From contig NZ_CALSFU010000008.1 of the NCBI RefSeq assembly GCF_943737005.1, positions 62,001 to 126,000 of the forward strand: a stretch of DNA of 64,000 bases. The letters are read 5' to 3'. Source of the stretch: Achromobacter sp. Marseille-Q4962. GTDB taxonomy: Bacteria; Pseudomonadota; Gammaproteobacteria; Burkholderiales; Burkholderiaceae_B. The translations under genes and the position numbers were made by a program. The notes below the pieces were generated by a model. The model was not told the DNA's origin and did not search any database. It was given only the letters and a program-made list of their open reading frames with translations. Below, piece by piece: positions 36,317 to 46,283 of the stretch (position 1 is its first letter; every line of letters begins with the position of its first letter).

Positions 36317-37237
36317 ATGGCAAGCGATGGATTGTTCGACCCGCTGCGCGCGGCTGCGCGATCGGCGGGCAGGCGGCGCACCGCCGTCGCGTATCCGCTG
36401 TGCGAGAGCAGCATCGGCGCGGCCGTGCTCGCGCGCGACGCGGGCTACATAGAACCCGTGCTCGTGGGCCCGGCCAGCCGGCTGCTCGCGCTGCTGGAGG
36501 CCATGGGCCTGGGCGGCGAAGGGCTGGAGATCGTCGACACGCCCGACGACGAGACGCAGGCGGCGCAGGCGGCCGCGGCGCTGGCGCGCGACGGCGAGGT
36601 CGCCATGCTCATGAAGGGCAGCCTGCATACCGACCGCTACATGGGCGCGGTGGTGGCGCGCGACGCGGGCCTGCGCACGGGCAGGCGGGTGAGCCACGCC
36701 TTCGTGATGTCCGCGCACGCCTATCCCAAGCTTTTCCTGCTGACCGATGCGGCGGTGAACATCGCACCCAGCCTGCAGGAAAAGGCCGACATCGCCCAGA
36801 ACGCCATCGACCTGGCGCGCGCGCTCGGCGTGGAGCGTCCCAAGGCCGCGGTGCTGTGCGCCACCGAATCCGTCAACCCGTCCATGCCGGCCACGCTGGA
36901 CGCGGCGGCGCTCTCGAAAATGGCCGACCGCGGACAGATACGCGGCGGCGACATCGACGGGCCGCTGGCCTTCGACAACGCCATATCGCGCCAGGCCGCC
37001 GAGCAGAAGGGCATCCGCTCCTGCGTGGCGGGCGACGCCGACATCCTGCTCGTGCCCGACATCGAGGCCGGCAACATGCTCTACAAGGAACTGACCTGGA
37101 TGGCTGGCGCCGGCGCGGCGGGACTGGTGCTGGGCACGCGCGTGCCGGTGCTGCTCACCAGCCGTTCGGACACGGTGCAGGCGCGGGTGGACAGCTGCGC
37201 GCTGGCCGTGCTGTATGCCCGCGCGCTGGAAGGGTAG
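36317..37237 (+). CDS. pta: Phosphate acetyltransferase
   Basis: A 306-residue short-form phosphotransacetylase that turns the acetyl phosphate made by Xsc into acetyl-CoA. Family motifs include AMLMKGSLHTDRYMGAVV, FLLTDAAVNIAPSLQEK and VPDIEAGNMLYKELTW. It lacks the N-terminal regulatory domains of long Pta enzymes, as usual when linked to xsc. The ATG at 36317 lies 135 bp after xsc. An xsc-pta pair is the standard end of the taurine/sulfoacetaldehyde pathway. Confidence 0.93.
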   Translation: MASDGLFDPLRAAARSAGRRRTAVAYPLCESSIGAAVLARDAGYIEPVLVGPASRLLALLEAMGLGGEGLEIVDTPDDETQAAQAAAALARDGEVAMLMKGSLHTDRYMGAVVARDAGLRTGRRVSHAFVMSAHAYPKLFLLTDAAVNIAPSLQEKADIAQNAIDLARALGVERPKAAVLCATESVNPSMPATLDAAALSKMADRGQIRGGDIDGPLAFDNAISRQAAEQKGIRSCVAGDADILLVPDIEAGNMLYKELTWMAGAGAAGLVLGTRVPVLLTSRSDTVQARVDSCALAVLYARALEG

Positions 37238-37256
37238 CGCGGGCCCGCGCGGGCGG

Positions 37257-37289
37257 CTGGCACCAACAAGTGTGGCCGTCTGGTACTAA
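37257..37289 (+). promoter_or_regulatory. Candidate TauR box upstream of the peptide-type ABC operon
   Basis: CTGGCACCAA (37257-37266) and CTGGTACTAA (37280-37289) are direct repeats, start to start 23 bp, ending 74 bp before the binding-protein ATG. Unit and spacing match the repeats before tauX and tauA in this window and resemble the CTGGAC(T/C)TAA repeat I recall for Rhodobacter TauR. Binding is inferred. Confidence 0.6.
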
Positions 37290-37363
37290 GCCCGGCCCGC
37301 CCGGATGGCTACGCTTATGCCACAGCCCGGCCACGCAAGGCCCGGGCGCAATAACTCAAGGGG

Positions 37364-38956
37364 ATGAATATGCGCAGCGCATGGCAGTTCCTGGCTTCGA
37401 TGGCCGCCGCGGCGGCGATGGCGGCGGGCGCGCAGGGCGCGCTGGCGGCCGACGCGCCCAAGCCCGGCGGCACGCTGGTGATCGGCTCCACGCAGGTGCC
37501 GCGGCATCTCAACGGGGCCGTGCAATCGGGCATCGCCACCGCCATGCCCAGCACGCAGTTGTTCGCCAGTCCGCTGCGTTTAGACGCCGACTGGAAGCCG
37601 CAGCCTTACCTGGCCGAGTCCTGGGAGCTGTCGCCCGATGCGCGCACGCTGACCCTGCATCTGCGCAAGGACGCGGTGTTCCACGACGGCAAGCCCGTCA
37701 CCGCCGAAGACGTGGCGTTCTCGGTCATGGCGGTCAAGCAGAATCATCCGTTCCAGAGCATGCTGGCGCCGGTGGAGAAGGTGGACACGCCCGACCCGCA
37801 TACGGCCGTGCTGCACATGTCCAAGCCTCACCCCGCGATCCTGCTGGCCATGTCGCCGGCGCTGATGCCGGTGCTGCCCAAGCACATTTATGGCGATGGG
37901 CAGGACCTGAAGTCGCATCCGCGCAATTCGGCGAACGTGGTGGGCTCCGGGCCGTATGTGCTCAAGGAGTTCAAGCCGGGCCAGGAAGTGGTGCTGGAGC
38001 GCTTCGACAAGTTCTTCCTCAAGGGCAGGCCCTATCTGGACCGCGTGGTGGTGAAGATCAACCCCGACGCCACCAACCTGCTCATCGGCCTGGAACGCGG
38101 CGACATCCAGGTGTTGCCCTACATGACCGAGCCCTCCATTCTGCGGCGGGCCAAGGACAACGCCGCGCTGGCCATGACCGGCCGCGGCTACGAGGGCATC
38201 GGCGCGCTGAGCTGGCTGGCCTTCAATACCGCGCGCAAACCGCTGGACGACGTGCGCGTGCGCCAGGCCATCGCCTACGCGGTGGACAAGCGCTTCATTA
38301 CCAAGGCGCTCAACGGCGGCTTCGCCACGCCGGCCGATGGCCCCATCATCGGCACCAGCCCCTTCGCCGCGCAGGACGTCAAGAAGTATCCGCTCGATCT
38401 CAAGCGCGCGGAGCAGCTGCTGGACGAGGCGGGGTTCAAGAAAGACGGCAACGGCCAGCGCATGTCGCTCACCGTGGACTACATGCCGGGCAGCGACGTG
38501 CAGGGCAAGAACGTGGCCGAGTACCTGCGCAGCCAGCTCAAGAAGATCGGCGTGGCGGTGCAGGTGCGCGCTTCGCCCGATTTTCCGACCTGGGCCAAGC
38601 GCATCGCCGGCAAGGATTTCGACATGACCACCGACATCGTCTTCAACTGGGGCGATCCGGTCATCGGCGTGCACCGCACCTACCTGTCCACCAACATCCG
38701 CGACATCATCTGGACCAATACGCAGTCTTACGCCAACCCCAGGGTGGACGCGCTGCTGGAGCAGGCCGGCGTGGAAACCGACGAAGCCAGGCGCAAGGCG
38801 CTGTACGCGGAATTCCAGAAGATCGTCACGGAAGACCTGCCGATCGATTTCCTGACGGTGATCCCATACCACACCCTTTACTCCAGGAAGGTGCACGGGC
38901 TGCCCGACGGCATCTGGGGCCTGCTCTCGCCCCTGGACGAAACCTACATCCAGTAG
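37364..38956 (+). CDS. ABC transporter substrate-binding protein, peptide/nickel family (family 5)
   Basis: A 530-residue family-5 binding protein with a signal peptide cleaved after GALA (about residue 28). Marks are AESWELSPDARTLTLHLRKDAVFHDGKPVTAEDV and LDEAGFKKDGNG. These proteins bind peptides, opines, glycosides or other bulky solutes. It heads a five-gene importer (SBP, two permeases, two ATPases) ending in an amidohydrolase. The candidate TauR box just upstream suggests a taurine-related ligand, perhaps an N-acyltaurine; the sequence alone does not show the ligand. Confidence 0.9.
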   Translation: MNMRSAWQFLASMAAAAAMAAGAQGALAADAPKPGGTLVIGSTQVPRHLNGAVQSGIATAMPSTQLFASPLRLDADWKPQPYLAESWELSPDARTLTLHLRKDAVFHDGKPVTAEDVAFSVMAVKQNHPFQSMLAPVEKVDTPDPHTAVLHMSKPHPAILLAMSPALMPVLPKHIYGDGQDLKSHPRNSANVVGSGPYVLKEFKPGQEVVLERFDKFFLKGRPYLDRVVVKINPDATNLLIGLERGDIQVLPYMTEPSILRRAKDNAALAMTGRGYEGIGALSWLAFNTARKPLDDVRVRQAIAYAVDKRFITKALNGGFATPADGPIIGTSPFAAQDVKKYPLDLKRAEQLLDEAGFKKDGNGQRMSLTVDYMPGSDVQGKNVAEYLRSQLKKIGVAVQVRASPDFPTWAKRIAGKDFDMTTDIVFNWGDPVIGVHRTYLSTNIRDIIWTNTQSYANPRVDALLEQAGVETDEARRKALYAEFQKIVTEDLPIDFLTVIPYHTLYSRKVHGLPDGIWGLLSPLDETYIQ

Positions 38957-38968
38957 CGGGAGGGCGCC

Positions 38969-39937
38969 ATGCTGCGATACCTGGGGCGACGTCTGGCGTA
39001 TGCATTGTTGCTGCTGCTGGCGGTGGTCACGCTGAATTTCCTGCTGATCCACATCTCGCCGGGCGATCCGGTCGAAACCATCGCCGGATCCATGGGCGGC
39101 ATCAGCGAGGAGCTGCGGGCGCAGTTGCGCGCCCAGTACGGGCTGGACAAGCCGTTCCTGACGCAGCTCGGGCTCTACCTGATGCAGGTGCTGCATGGCG
39201 ACCTTGGCTATTCCTATTATTTCAACCTGCCGGTGTCGCAGCTGATCTGGGACCGCGTGCCCGCCACGCTGCTGCTGGTGGTGACGGCCGTGCTGGGCGC
39301 CTTCATCTCGGGCACGCTGCTGGGCACGCTGGCCGCCAGGAAGCCCAACGGGCCGCTTTCGCAGGGCATCACGCTGTTGTCCATCGTGGGGTACTCGGCG
39401 CCGGTGTTCTGGACCGGCATCATTCTCATCATCCTGTTCGCCTCGGTGCTGCCGGTGTTTCCGGTATCCGACATGCGCAGCGCCGGCGGGCCGGACGAAG
39501 GCTGGGCGGGCGCGGCCGACGTGCTGCATCATCTGGCGCTGCCCGCCTTCACGCTGGGTTTCGTGTACCTGGCGCAGTACAGCCGGCTCGCGCGCGCCAG
39601 CGTCATGGAGGCGTTGTCGGCGGATTACATCCGCACGGCCCGCGCCAAGGGTCTGGCGGAAAACACGGTGCTCTACAAGCACGCCCTGCGCAACGGCGTG
39701 CTGCCGGTGGTCACCATGCTGGGCCTGCAGTTCGGCAATGTGCTGGCCGGGGCCATTCTGGTGGAGACGGTGTTCAACTGGCCCGGCCTGGGCCGGCTGG
39801 CGTTCGATTCGGTGCTGCGCCGCGACTATCCCACGCTGCTCGGCATTCTGCTGTTCGCCTCGATGCTGGTGGTGGTGATGAACCAGCTCACCGACGCGGC
39901 CTATCGCCTGATAGACCCCAGGATCAAGACCTCATGA
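38969..39937 (+). CDS. ABC transporter permease, DppB type
   Basis: A 322-residue permease with six helices. The N terminus MLRYLGRRLAYALLLLLAVV, the periplasmic segment ISPGDPVETIAG, the EAA-like loop DYIRTARAKGLAENTVLYKHALRN, and the end ETVFNWPGLGRLAFDSVLRRDYP are all typical of DppB/OppB. It begins 12 bp after the binding protein and overlaps the next permease by 4 bp. Confidence 0.93.
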   Translation: MLRYLGRRLAYALLLLLAVVTLNFLLIHISPGDPVETIAGSMGGISEELRAQLRAQYGLDKPFLTQLGLYLMQVLHGDLGYSYYFNLPVSQLIWDRVPATLLLVVTAVLGAFISGTLLGTLAARKPNGPLSQGITLLSIVGYSAPVFWTGIILIILFASVLPVFPVSDMRSAGGPDEGWAGAADVLHHLALPAFTLGFVYLAQYSRLARASVMEALSADYIRTARAKGLAENTVLYKHALRNGVLPVVTMLGLQFGNVLAGAILVETVFNWPGLGRLAFDSVLRRDYPTLLGILLFASMLVVVMNQLTDAAYRLIDPRIKTS

Positions 39938-40829
39938 GCCAGACTCCCGTCGCACCCCTCGACCGGGTTCCCGCCGCCGCGAGCCGCGCGCCGGCTCCGC
40001 AGTCCTGGGAATCCCTGCGCGTATTCTTCCGCAACCCCTCGGCCGTGTTCGGCGTGATGCTGCTGCTGGCCATCCTCGCGGTCACGCTGGTCGGGCCGGT
40101 GCTCATGCCCGCCGACCCGTTCGAAATCGCCGGGGCTCCCATGGACCCGCCGGGCGCCGACCTGCCGCTGGGCACCGACTACCTGGGCCGCGACGTGCTC
40201 GTGGGCATCGTGCACGGGGGACGCGCCACGCTGCTGGTGGGCGTGGTGGCGGCCGTGCTGTCGGTGCTGATCGGCGTGACCGTGGGCGCGCTCGCCGGCT
40301 ACTACGGCGGTTGGATCGACGAGGCGCTGATGCGCGTGACGGAGTTCTTCCAGGTGTTGCCCACGCTGCTCTTCGCCATGGTGCTGGTGACGCTGTTCTC
40401 GCCCTCGCTGGCGACCATCGCCGTGGCCATCGGCGTGGTGAGCTGGACGGGCACCGCCCGCCTGGCGCGCGGCGAGTTCCTGCGGCTCAAGCGGCGCGAA
40501 TACGTGCTTGCCGAGAGAGTCATCGGGGCCCGCGACGCGCGCATCATCTGGCGCGTGATCCTGCCCAACGCGCTGGCCCCGCTCATCGTGTCGGCCACGC
40601 TGGCCGTGGGCACGGCCGTGCTCTTCGAGGCGGGCCTGTCCTTCCTGGGCCTGGGCGACCCCAACATCATGAGCTGGGGCCTGATGATAGGCAGCAACCG
40701 GCCCTACATTCTCACGGCCTGGTGGGCCGTGACCTTGCCCGGCGCCGCCATCTTCCTCACGGTGCTGGCGGTCAGCCTGATCGGCGACGGTCTGAACGAC
40801 GCCCTCAATCCCAACTCGCGGGGGCGGGC

Positions 40830-40833
<4 letters not shown>
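39934..40833 (+). CDS. ABC transporter permease, DppC type
   Basis: A 299-residue permease, partner of the DppB-type one. The N terminus has FRNPSAVFGVMLLLAILAVTLVGPVL and LPLGTDYLGRDVLVGIVHGGR; the coupling loop is EYVLAERVIGARDARIIWRVILPN, and LSFLGLGDPNIMSWG is near the C terminus. The ATG overlaps the previous stop and its stop overlaps the next ATG, so the operon is tightly coupled. Confidence 0.93.
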
Positions 40834-41878
<1,045 letters not shown>

Positions 41879-41879
<1 letters not shown>

Positions 41880-42904
41880 TGGCGCAAGCGCAATCGGCGG
41901 CCGGCGGGGCCGCGCCGCTGCTGTCGGTGCGGGACCTGGCGGTGCATTTCCCGGCCGGCCGGCGCGCCGGGCGGCCCGTGGTGGTCAAGGCGGTGGACGG
42001 CGTGTCGTTCGACCTGGAGCGCGGGCGCACGCTCGCCATCGTGGGCGAGTCCGGTTCGGGCAAGACCACCACGGCGCTGTCCGTGCTGCGCCTGTCCGAG
42101 CCCACGTCCGGCTCCATCCATTTCGACGGGCAGGACCTCACCGCCCTGCGCGGGGAGCCGCTGCGCAAGATGCGGCGCCGGCTGCAGCTCGTATTCCAGG
42201 ATCCGTACTCCTCGCTCAACCCGCGCCAGCGCGCCGGCGACATCGTGCGCGCGCCGCTGGACCTGATGGGCATCGACCCGCCGGGCGGGCGCGAGGCGCG
42301 GGTGGCGCAGATGTTCGAACTGGTGGGGCTGAGGCCCGAACAGCGGACCATGTTCCCGCATCAGTTCTCGGGCGGCCAGCGGCAGCGGCTCAACGTGGCG
42401 CGGGCGCTGGCCAGCGCGCCGGACCTGATCGTGTGCGACGAGCCCGTTTCCGCGCTGGACATCGCCATCCGTGCGCAGATCCTCAATCTGCTGCGGCGCA
42501 TCCAGCGCGAGCAGGGACAGTCGTTTCTTTTCATTTCGCACGACATGGCGGTGGTGGAGCACATCTGCGACGACATCGCCGTGATGTACCTGGGCAAGAT
42601 CATCGAGCGCGCCTCGCGCCGGGCGTTCTTCACGCGGCCGCTGCATCCGTACAGCGTGGCGCTGATGTCCGCGGTGCCCACGGTCAAGGGCGGGCGCGAG
42701 GTGGCCGCCCGCCGCGTGCGGCTGTCGGGCGACCCGCCCAGCCCCGTGGACCCGCCGCCAGGCTGCCGCTTCGCGGGCCGTTGTCCCGCCGCGGCGCCCG
42801 CCTGTTCCGAGCGCGAGCCGCCGCTGCGCGAAGTGGCGCCCGGCCACAGCGTGGCCTGTCATTTCGTGGCGGTGCGCGACGGCGCCGTGACCGCGCCGCT
42901 CTAG
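41879..42904 (+). CDS. ABC transporter ATP-binding protein, DppF type
   Basis: A 341-residue ATPase, second of the pair. Walker A is GESGSGKTTTALSVL, the signature FSGGQRQRLNVARALA, Walker B LIVCDEPVSALDIAIRAQ, with the Cys-containing C-terminal extension CRFAGRCPAAAPAC. ATG 41879 overlaps the previous TAA by one base. The amidohydrolase gene starts 71 bp later on the same strand. Confidence 0.93.
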
Positions 42905-42975
42905 GCTGGACATGATCCGGGCGCAACGGCCTTCCGCGCCATATTTCCCGCTTCTCAAATATCGAGGACAGAACC

Positions 42976-44631
42976 ATGCATTCATCCAGCGCCAGGACGA
43001 CCATCTACGCCGCGCGCACCATCCTGACCATGAATCCGGCGCAGCCGCGCGCCACCCATGTGGCGGTGCGCGACGGACGCATTCTGGGCGTGGGCGGCCG
43101 GGACGACCTGGCGGGCTGGGGGCCGGCCGAACTGGACGACCGTTACGCGGACCGCGTGCTCATGCCCGGGCTGGTGGAGGGGCATTGCCACCTGCCGGAG
43201 GGCGGCATGTGGAAGTTCGTCTACGTGGGCTACTACGACCGCCGCGGGCCCGACGGCAGGCTGTGGGAGGGCCTGCGCAGCTTCGAGGCCGTGGCCGGCC
43301 GCCTGCGCGAGGCCGAGCGGTCGCTGGCGCCGGGCGAAACCCTGATCGGCTGGGGCTTCGACCCGATCTTCTTCGGCGGCGAGCGCATGAACCGCGCGCA
43401 TCTGGACGCGGTGTCGCGCGCGCGGCCGGTCGTGGTCATGCACGCCAGCATGCACCTGATGAACGTGAACACGCTCATGCTGGAGCGCGCCGGCATCGAT
43501 GCCGATACCGACGTGGACGGCGTCAGCCGGCTGGAAGACGGCAGCCCGAGCGGCGAGCTGTGCGAGTTCGCCGCCATGTTCCCGGTGCTGCGGCTGATCG
43601 GCAACCCGTTCCGCACCGTGGGGCTGTCGGAAGACGGCCTGCGCCTGTTCGGCAAGGTGGCGCAGTGGGCCGGCGTCACCACCGCCACCGACCTGGTCAA
43701 CGAGCTCGACGGCGACGGCCTGGCGCGGCTCGCGCGCATCACGGCCGAGGACGACTACCCGGTGCGCATCGTGCCGGCCGCTTCCGCGCTGACCTATGCG
43801 GGCGATCCCGCGCGTTGCCTGGCCAGGCTGCAGGAAGTGCGCCGGCTCAACCACGACAAGCTGCGGCTGGGCATGGTCAAGCTGGTGGTGGACGGCTCCA
43901 TCCAGGGGTTCACGGCCCGGGTCCGCTGGCCGGGCTATTACAACGGCGCGCCGAACGGCATCTGGGTCATTGCGCCCGGCGAGCTCGACGCCATGGTGCA
44001 GGCGTATCACGAGGCCGGCGTGCAGCTGCACATCCACACCAATGGCGACGAAGCCACCGAGCTGGCCATCGATGCCGTGCAGCGCGCGCTGCAGAAGCAT
44101 CCGCGCCTGGATCACCGCCATACCCTGCAGCATTGCCAGATGGCGGACGCGGCGCAATTCCGCCGCATGGCCAGCCTGGGCATGTGCGCCAACCTGTTCG
44201 CCAACCACATCTACTATTGGGGCGACGCGCACTACGCGCTCACCATGGGTCCGGACCGCGCCAACCGCATGGACGCATGCGCGTCGGCCGCCCGCGCCGG
44301 GGTGCCATACGCCATCCACTCCGACGCGCCCATTACGCCGCTGGGTCCGCTGTTCACCGCCTGGTGCGCCGTCAACCGTTGCACGGCGTCCGGCCGTGTG
44401 CTGGGCGAAAGCGAGCGCATCGGTGTGGGCGAGGCGCTGCGCGCCATTACGCTGGGCGCGGCCTACACGCTGCACATGGACCACCTGGCGGGCTCGATCG
44501 AAGTGGGCAAGTACGCGGATTTCTGCGTGCTGGACGAAGATCCTTCCGCCGCCGCGCCCGAGCGGCTCAAGGACATCGCGCCGCGCGGCACGGTGATCGG
44601 CGGCCGGCCGCTGGACCTGGAGCCCGCCTGA
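42976..44631 (+). CDS. YtcJ-like metal-dependent amidohydrolase
   Basis: A 551-residue TIM-barrel amidohydrolase (amidohydrolase_3/YtcJ group). The metal site is in LVEGHCHLPEGG near the N terminus; a motif MVKLVVDGSIQGFT carries the region where a metal-bridging lysine is often found; LHIHTNGDEATELAIDA, RHTLQHCQMA and IHSDAPITPLGP complete the ligands. It should cleave an amide or related C-N bond in the cytoplasm. Its place between a peptide-type importer and tauXY, under the same candidate TauR box, suggests it frees taurine from a conjugate. An N-acetyltaurine amidohydrolase (NaaS) was described from Delftia, as I recall. Confidence 0.87.
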   Translation: MHSSSARTTIYAARTILTMNPAQPRATHVAVRDGRILGVGGRDDLAGWGPAELDDRYADRVLMPGLVEGHCHLPEGGMWKFVYVGYYDRRGPDGRLWEGLRSFEAVAGRLREAERSLAPGETLIGWGFDPIFFGGERMNRAHLDAVSRARPVVVMHASMHLMNVNTLMLERAGIDADTDVDGVSRLEDGSPSGELCEFAAMFPVLRLIGNPFRTVGLSEDGLRLFGKVAQWAGVTTATDLVNELDGDGLARLARITAEDDYPVRIVPAASALTYAGDPARCLARLQEVRRLNHDKLRLGMVKLVVDGSIQGFTARVRWPGYYNGAPNGIWVIAPGELDAMVQAYHEAGVQLHIHTNGDEATELAIDAVQRALQKHPRLDHRHTLQHCQMADAAQFRRMASLGMCANLFANHIYYWGDAHYALTMGPDRANRMDACASAARAGVPYAIHSDAPITPLGPLFTAWCAVNRCTASGRVLGESERIGVGEALRAITLGAAYTLHMDHLAGSIEVGKYADFCVLDEDPSAAAPERLKDIAPRGTVIGGRPLDLEPA

Positions 44632-44632
44632 G

Positions 44633-45622
44633 ATGCCGCGCATTCCCCTGACGGTGGTGGGCGGTTTCCTGGGTGCGGGCAAGACCACGCTGCTGCGCCA
44701 TGTCCTGCAATCGGCGCCACGGCGCACGGCGGTGCTGGTCAACGACTTCGGGCCGATGGACATCGACGCGGGGCTGGTCGCCGGCCGCGCGGACGAGGTC
44801 GTGCGGCTGGCCAACGGCTGCGTCTGTTGCTCGCTGTCCAGCGGCCTGGACGAGGCCCTGGCGCGCATGCTGGCGCTGGACCCGCCGCCGGCGTGGATCG
44901 TGATCGAGGCGAGCGGCGTCTCGGACCCGGGACGCATCGCGCAGGTCGGCCTGTCCGATCCGCTGCTGCAGTTGGAAACCGTGGTCGTCGTGGCCGACGC
45001 GGCCGCGATACGCGCCCAGGCCGCCGATCCGCTGCTGGCCGATACCCTGGCGCGCCAGTTGCGCGCGGCGGGGCTGCTGGTGCTGAACAAGACCGACCTG
45101 GCCGACCCGGCGCAGGCCGGGAACCTGCGCCGCTGGCTGGAAGAGGCATCCGGCGGAGCGCCGGTGCTGGAGACGAGCGAGGGCAGGGTCGATCTGCACG
45201 CACTGCTCGACGCCGGCGGGCAGGCGGAATGCCGCGCCGGCGGCTGCGCGCCCGGGCATCCGCATGAAGAGGTCCGCGCGCCCGTCCATGGCGGCGTGCT
45301 CGCGCGCCAGACGCACCCCGAACCCGCCGTCCATCCCTTCCAGAGCTGGACCTGGCAAGCTCCCGCGCTGCTGGACGCCGACCGCTTCGCGCAGGCACTC
45401 AGGCAACTGCCACGCGCCATCCTGCGCGCCAAGGGATGGGTGCGCACGCAGCGCCATGGCTGGGTTCTCGTCCAGCTCGCCGGCGGTCGCGTGCGCTACG
45501 ACACGCAGGCGGCGCGGCCGGAAGACGCATCCTTCCCCGCCCTGGTGCTCATCGCTTTGCGCGGCCAGACCTCCCCCGATCTCATCGCCGCAAACCTGAA
45601 CCGCGCCGCACACATATCCTGA
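44633..45622 (+). CDS. CobW/G3E-family GTPase (metal-chaperone type)
   Basis: A 329-residue G3E GTPase. The P-loop GGFLGAGKTTLL is at 10-21, the CxCC metal motif is GCVCCS (C63, C65, C66), and NKTDLADP is the guanine motif. A linker with CRAGGCAPGHPHEE adds Cys/His ligands, and the C-terminal CobW_C domain follows. Such GTPases deliver zinc or cobalt to a partner enzyme, here plausibly the amidohydrolase encoded one base upstream. That pairing is inferred from position. Confidence 0.88.
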   Translation: MPRIPLTVVGGFLGAGKTTLLRHVLQSAPRRTAVLVNDFGPMDIDAGLVAGRADEVVRLANGCVCCSLSSGLDEALARMLALDPPPAWIVIEASGVSDPGRIAQVGLSDPLLQLETVVVVADAAAIRAQAADPLLADTLARQLRAAGLLVLNKTDLADPAQAGNLRRWLEEASGGAPVLETSEGRVDLHALLDAGGQAECRAGGCAPGHPHEEVRAPVHGGVLARQTHPEPAVHPFQSWTWQAPALLDADRFAQALRQLPRAILRAKGWVRTQRHGWVLVQLAGGRVRYDTQAARPEDASFPALVLIALRGQTSPDLIAANLNRAAHIS

Positions 45623-45768
45623 GCCGCGGCGCGCGCATGCGACATGCCGCCCCGCAGCCAGGCAAGATGCCCCGCGCAAGCAACCGGCGCGCCCCCCTCG
45701 AGCAGGGCCGGCCGAGGAGGGCGCGCCGCGGGCGTTTCGGGGGAGGGCATCTCCAGAGGGGGCCGCAA

Positions 45769-45801
45769 CTGGTGCAAGCGATTCCCCGCGTCTGGTTCTA
45801 G
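45769..45801 (+). promoter_or_regulatory. Candidate TauR box upstream of tauX
   Basis: CTGGTGCAAG (45769-45778) and CTGGTTCTAG (45792-45801) are direct repeats 23 bp apart, about 66 bp before the tauX-like ATG. The second contains TCTAG, and its first 4 bases equal those of the other candidate sites in this window. MocR/GabR-type regulators usually bind such repeats about two helical turns apart. The remaining 244 bp between the CobW gene and tauX holds no gene. Confidence 0.6.
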
Positions 45802-45867
45802 ACCCTGCGCCGCGCGCCTTTTACCTTGGCATCTGGCATGGCGCATGTCGCGCGGAGGAGAGCCGTA

Positions 45868-46260
45868 ATGCAGAAGACCGTTACCGTGGAGATGCTGGCC
45901 GAGTTCGCGGCCGCGTGGAACCGCCACGATATCGAGGCCCTGATGTCGTTCATGAGCGAGGATTGCGTGTTCGAAACCGTGGCCGGCCCCGAGGCCTGGG
46001 GCAGCCGGCATACGGGCCGCGACGCGGTGCGCGCGGCCTTCGCGGCGGCATGGCAGAACTTTCCCGACGCGCAATGGCGCAACGGCCGCCACTGGGTCGC
46101 CGGCGACCGCGGCGTGTCCGAGTCCACGTTCACGGGCACCGCGGCCGACGGCACGCGCGTGGAGGCCGACATGGTGGATGTGTTCACGTTCAAGGACGGC
46201 AAGATCCAGGTCAAGAACGCCTTCCGCAAGCAGCGCCCGCCGCTGCCCGCACAAGCCTGA
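45868..46260 (+). CDS. tauX: NTF2-like protein, probable taurine dehydrogenase small subunit
   Basis: A 130-residue NTF2/SnoaL-fold domain (FAAAWNRHDIEALMSFMSEDCVFE, then GRDAVRAAFAAAWQNFPDAQW). ATG 45868 follows GGAGGAG by 7 bp. It is paired 23 bp upstream of a DadA-like FAD oxidoreductase, the pairing I recall for tauXY, where TauX is the small subunit of a taurine dehydrogenase that feeds electrons to a carrier and makes sulfoacetaldehyde and ammonia. The name rests mainly on this context; alone, the domain is not diagnostic. Confidence 0.7.
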   Translation: MQKTVTVEMLAEFAAAWNRHDIEALMSFMSEDCVFETVAGPEAWGSRHTGRDAVRAAFAAAWQNFPDAQWRNGRHWVAGDRGVSESTFTGTAADGTRVEADMVDVFTFKDGKIQVKNAFRKQRPPLPAQA

Positions 46261-46283
46261 CGCGCCGCTGCCAAGGAGCCGCC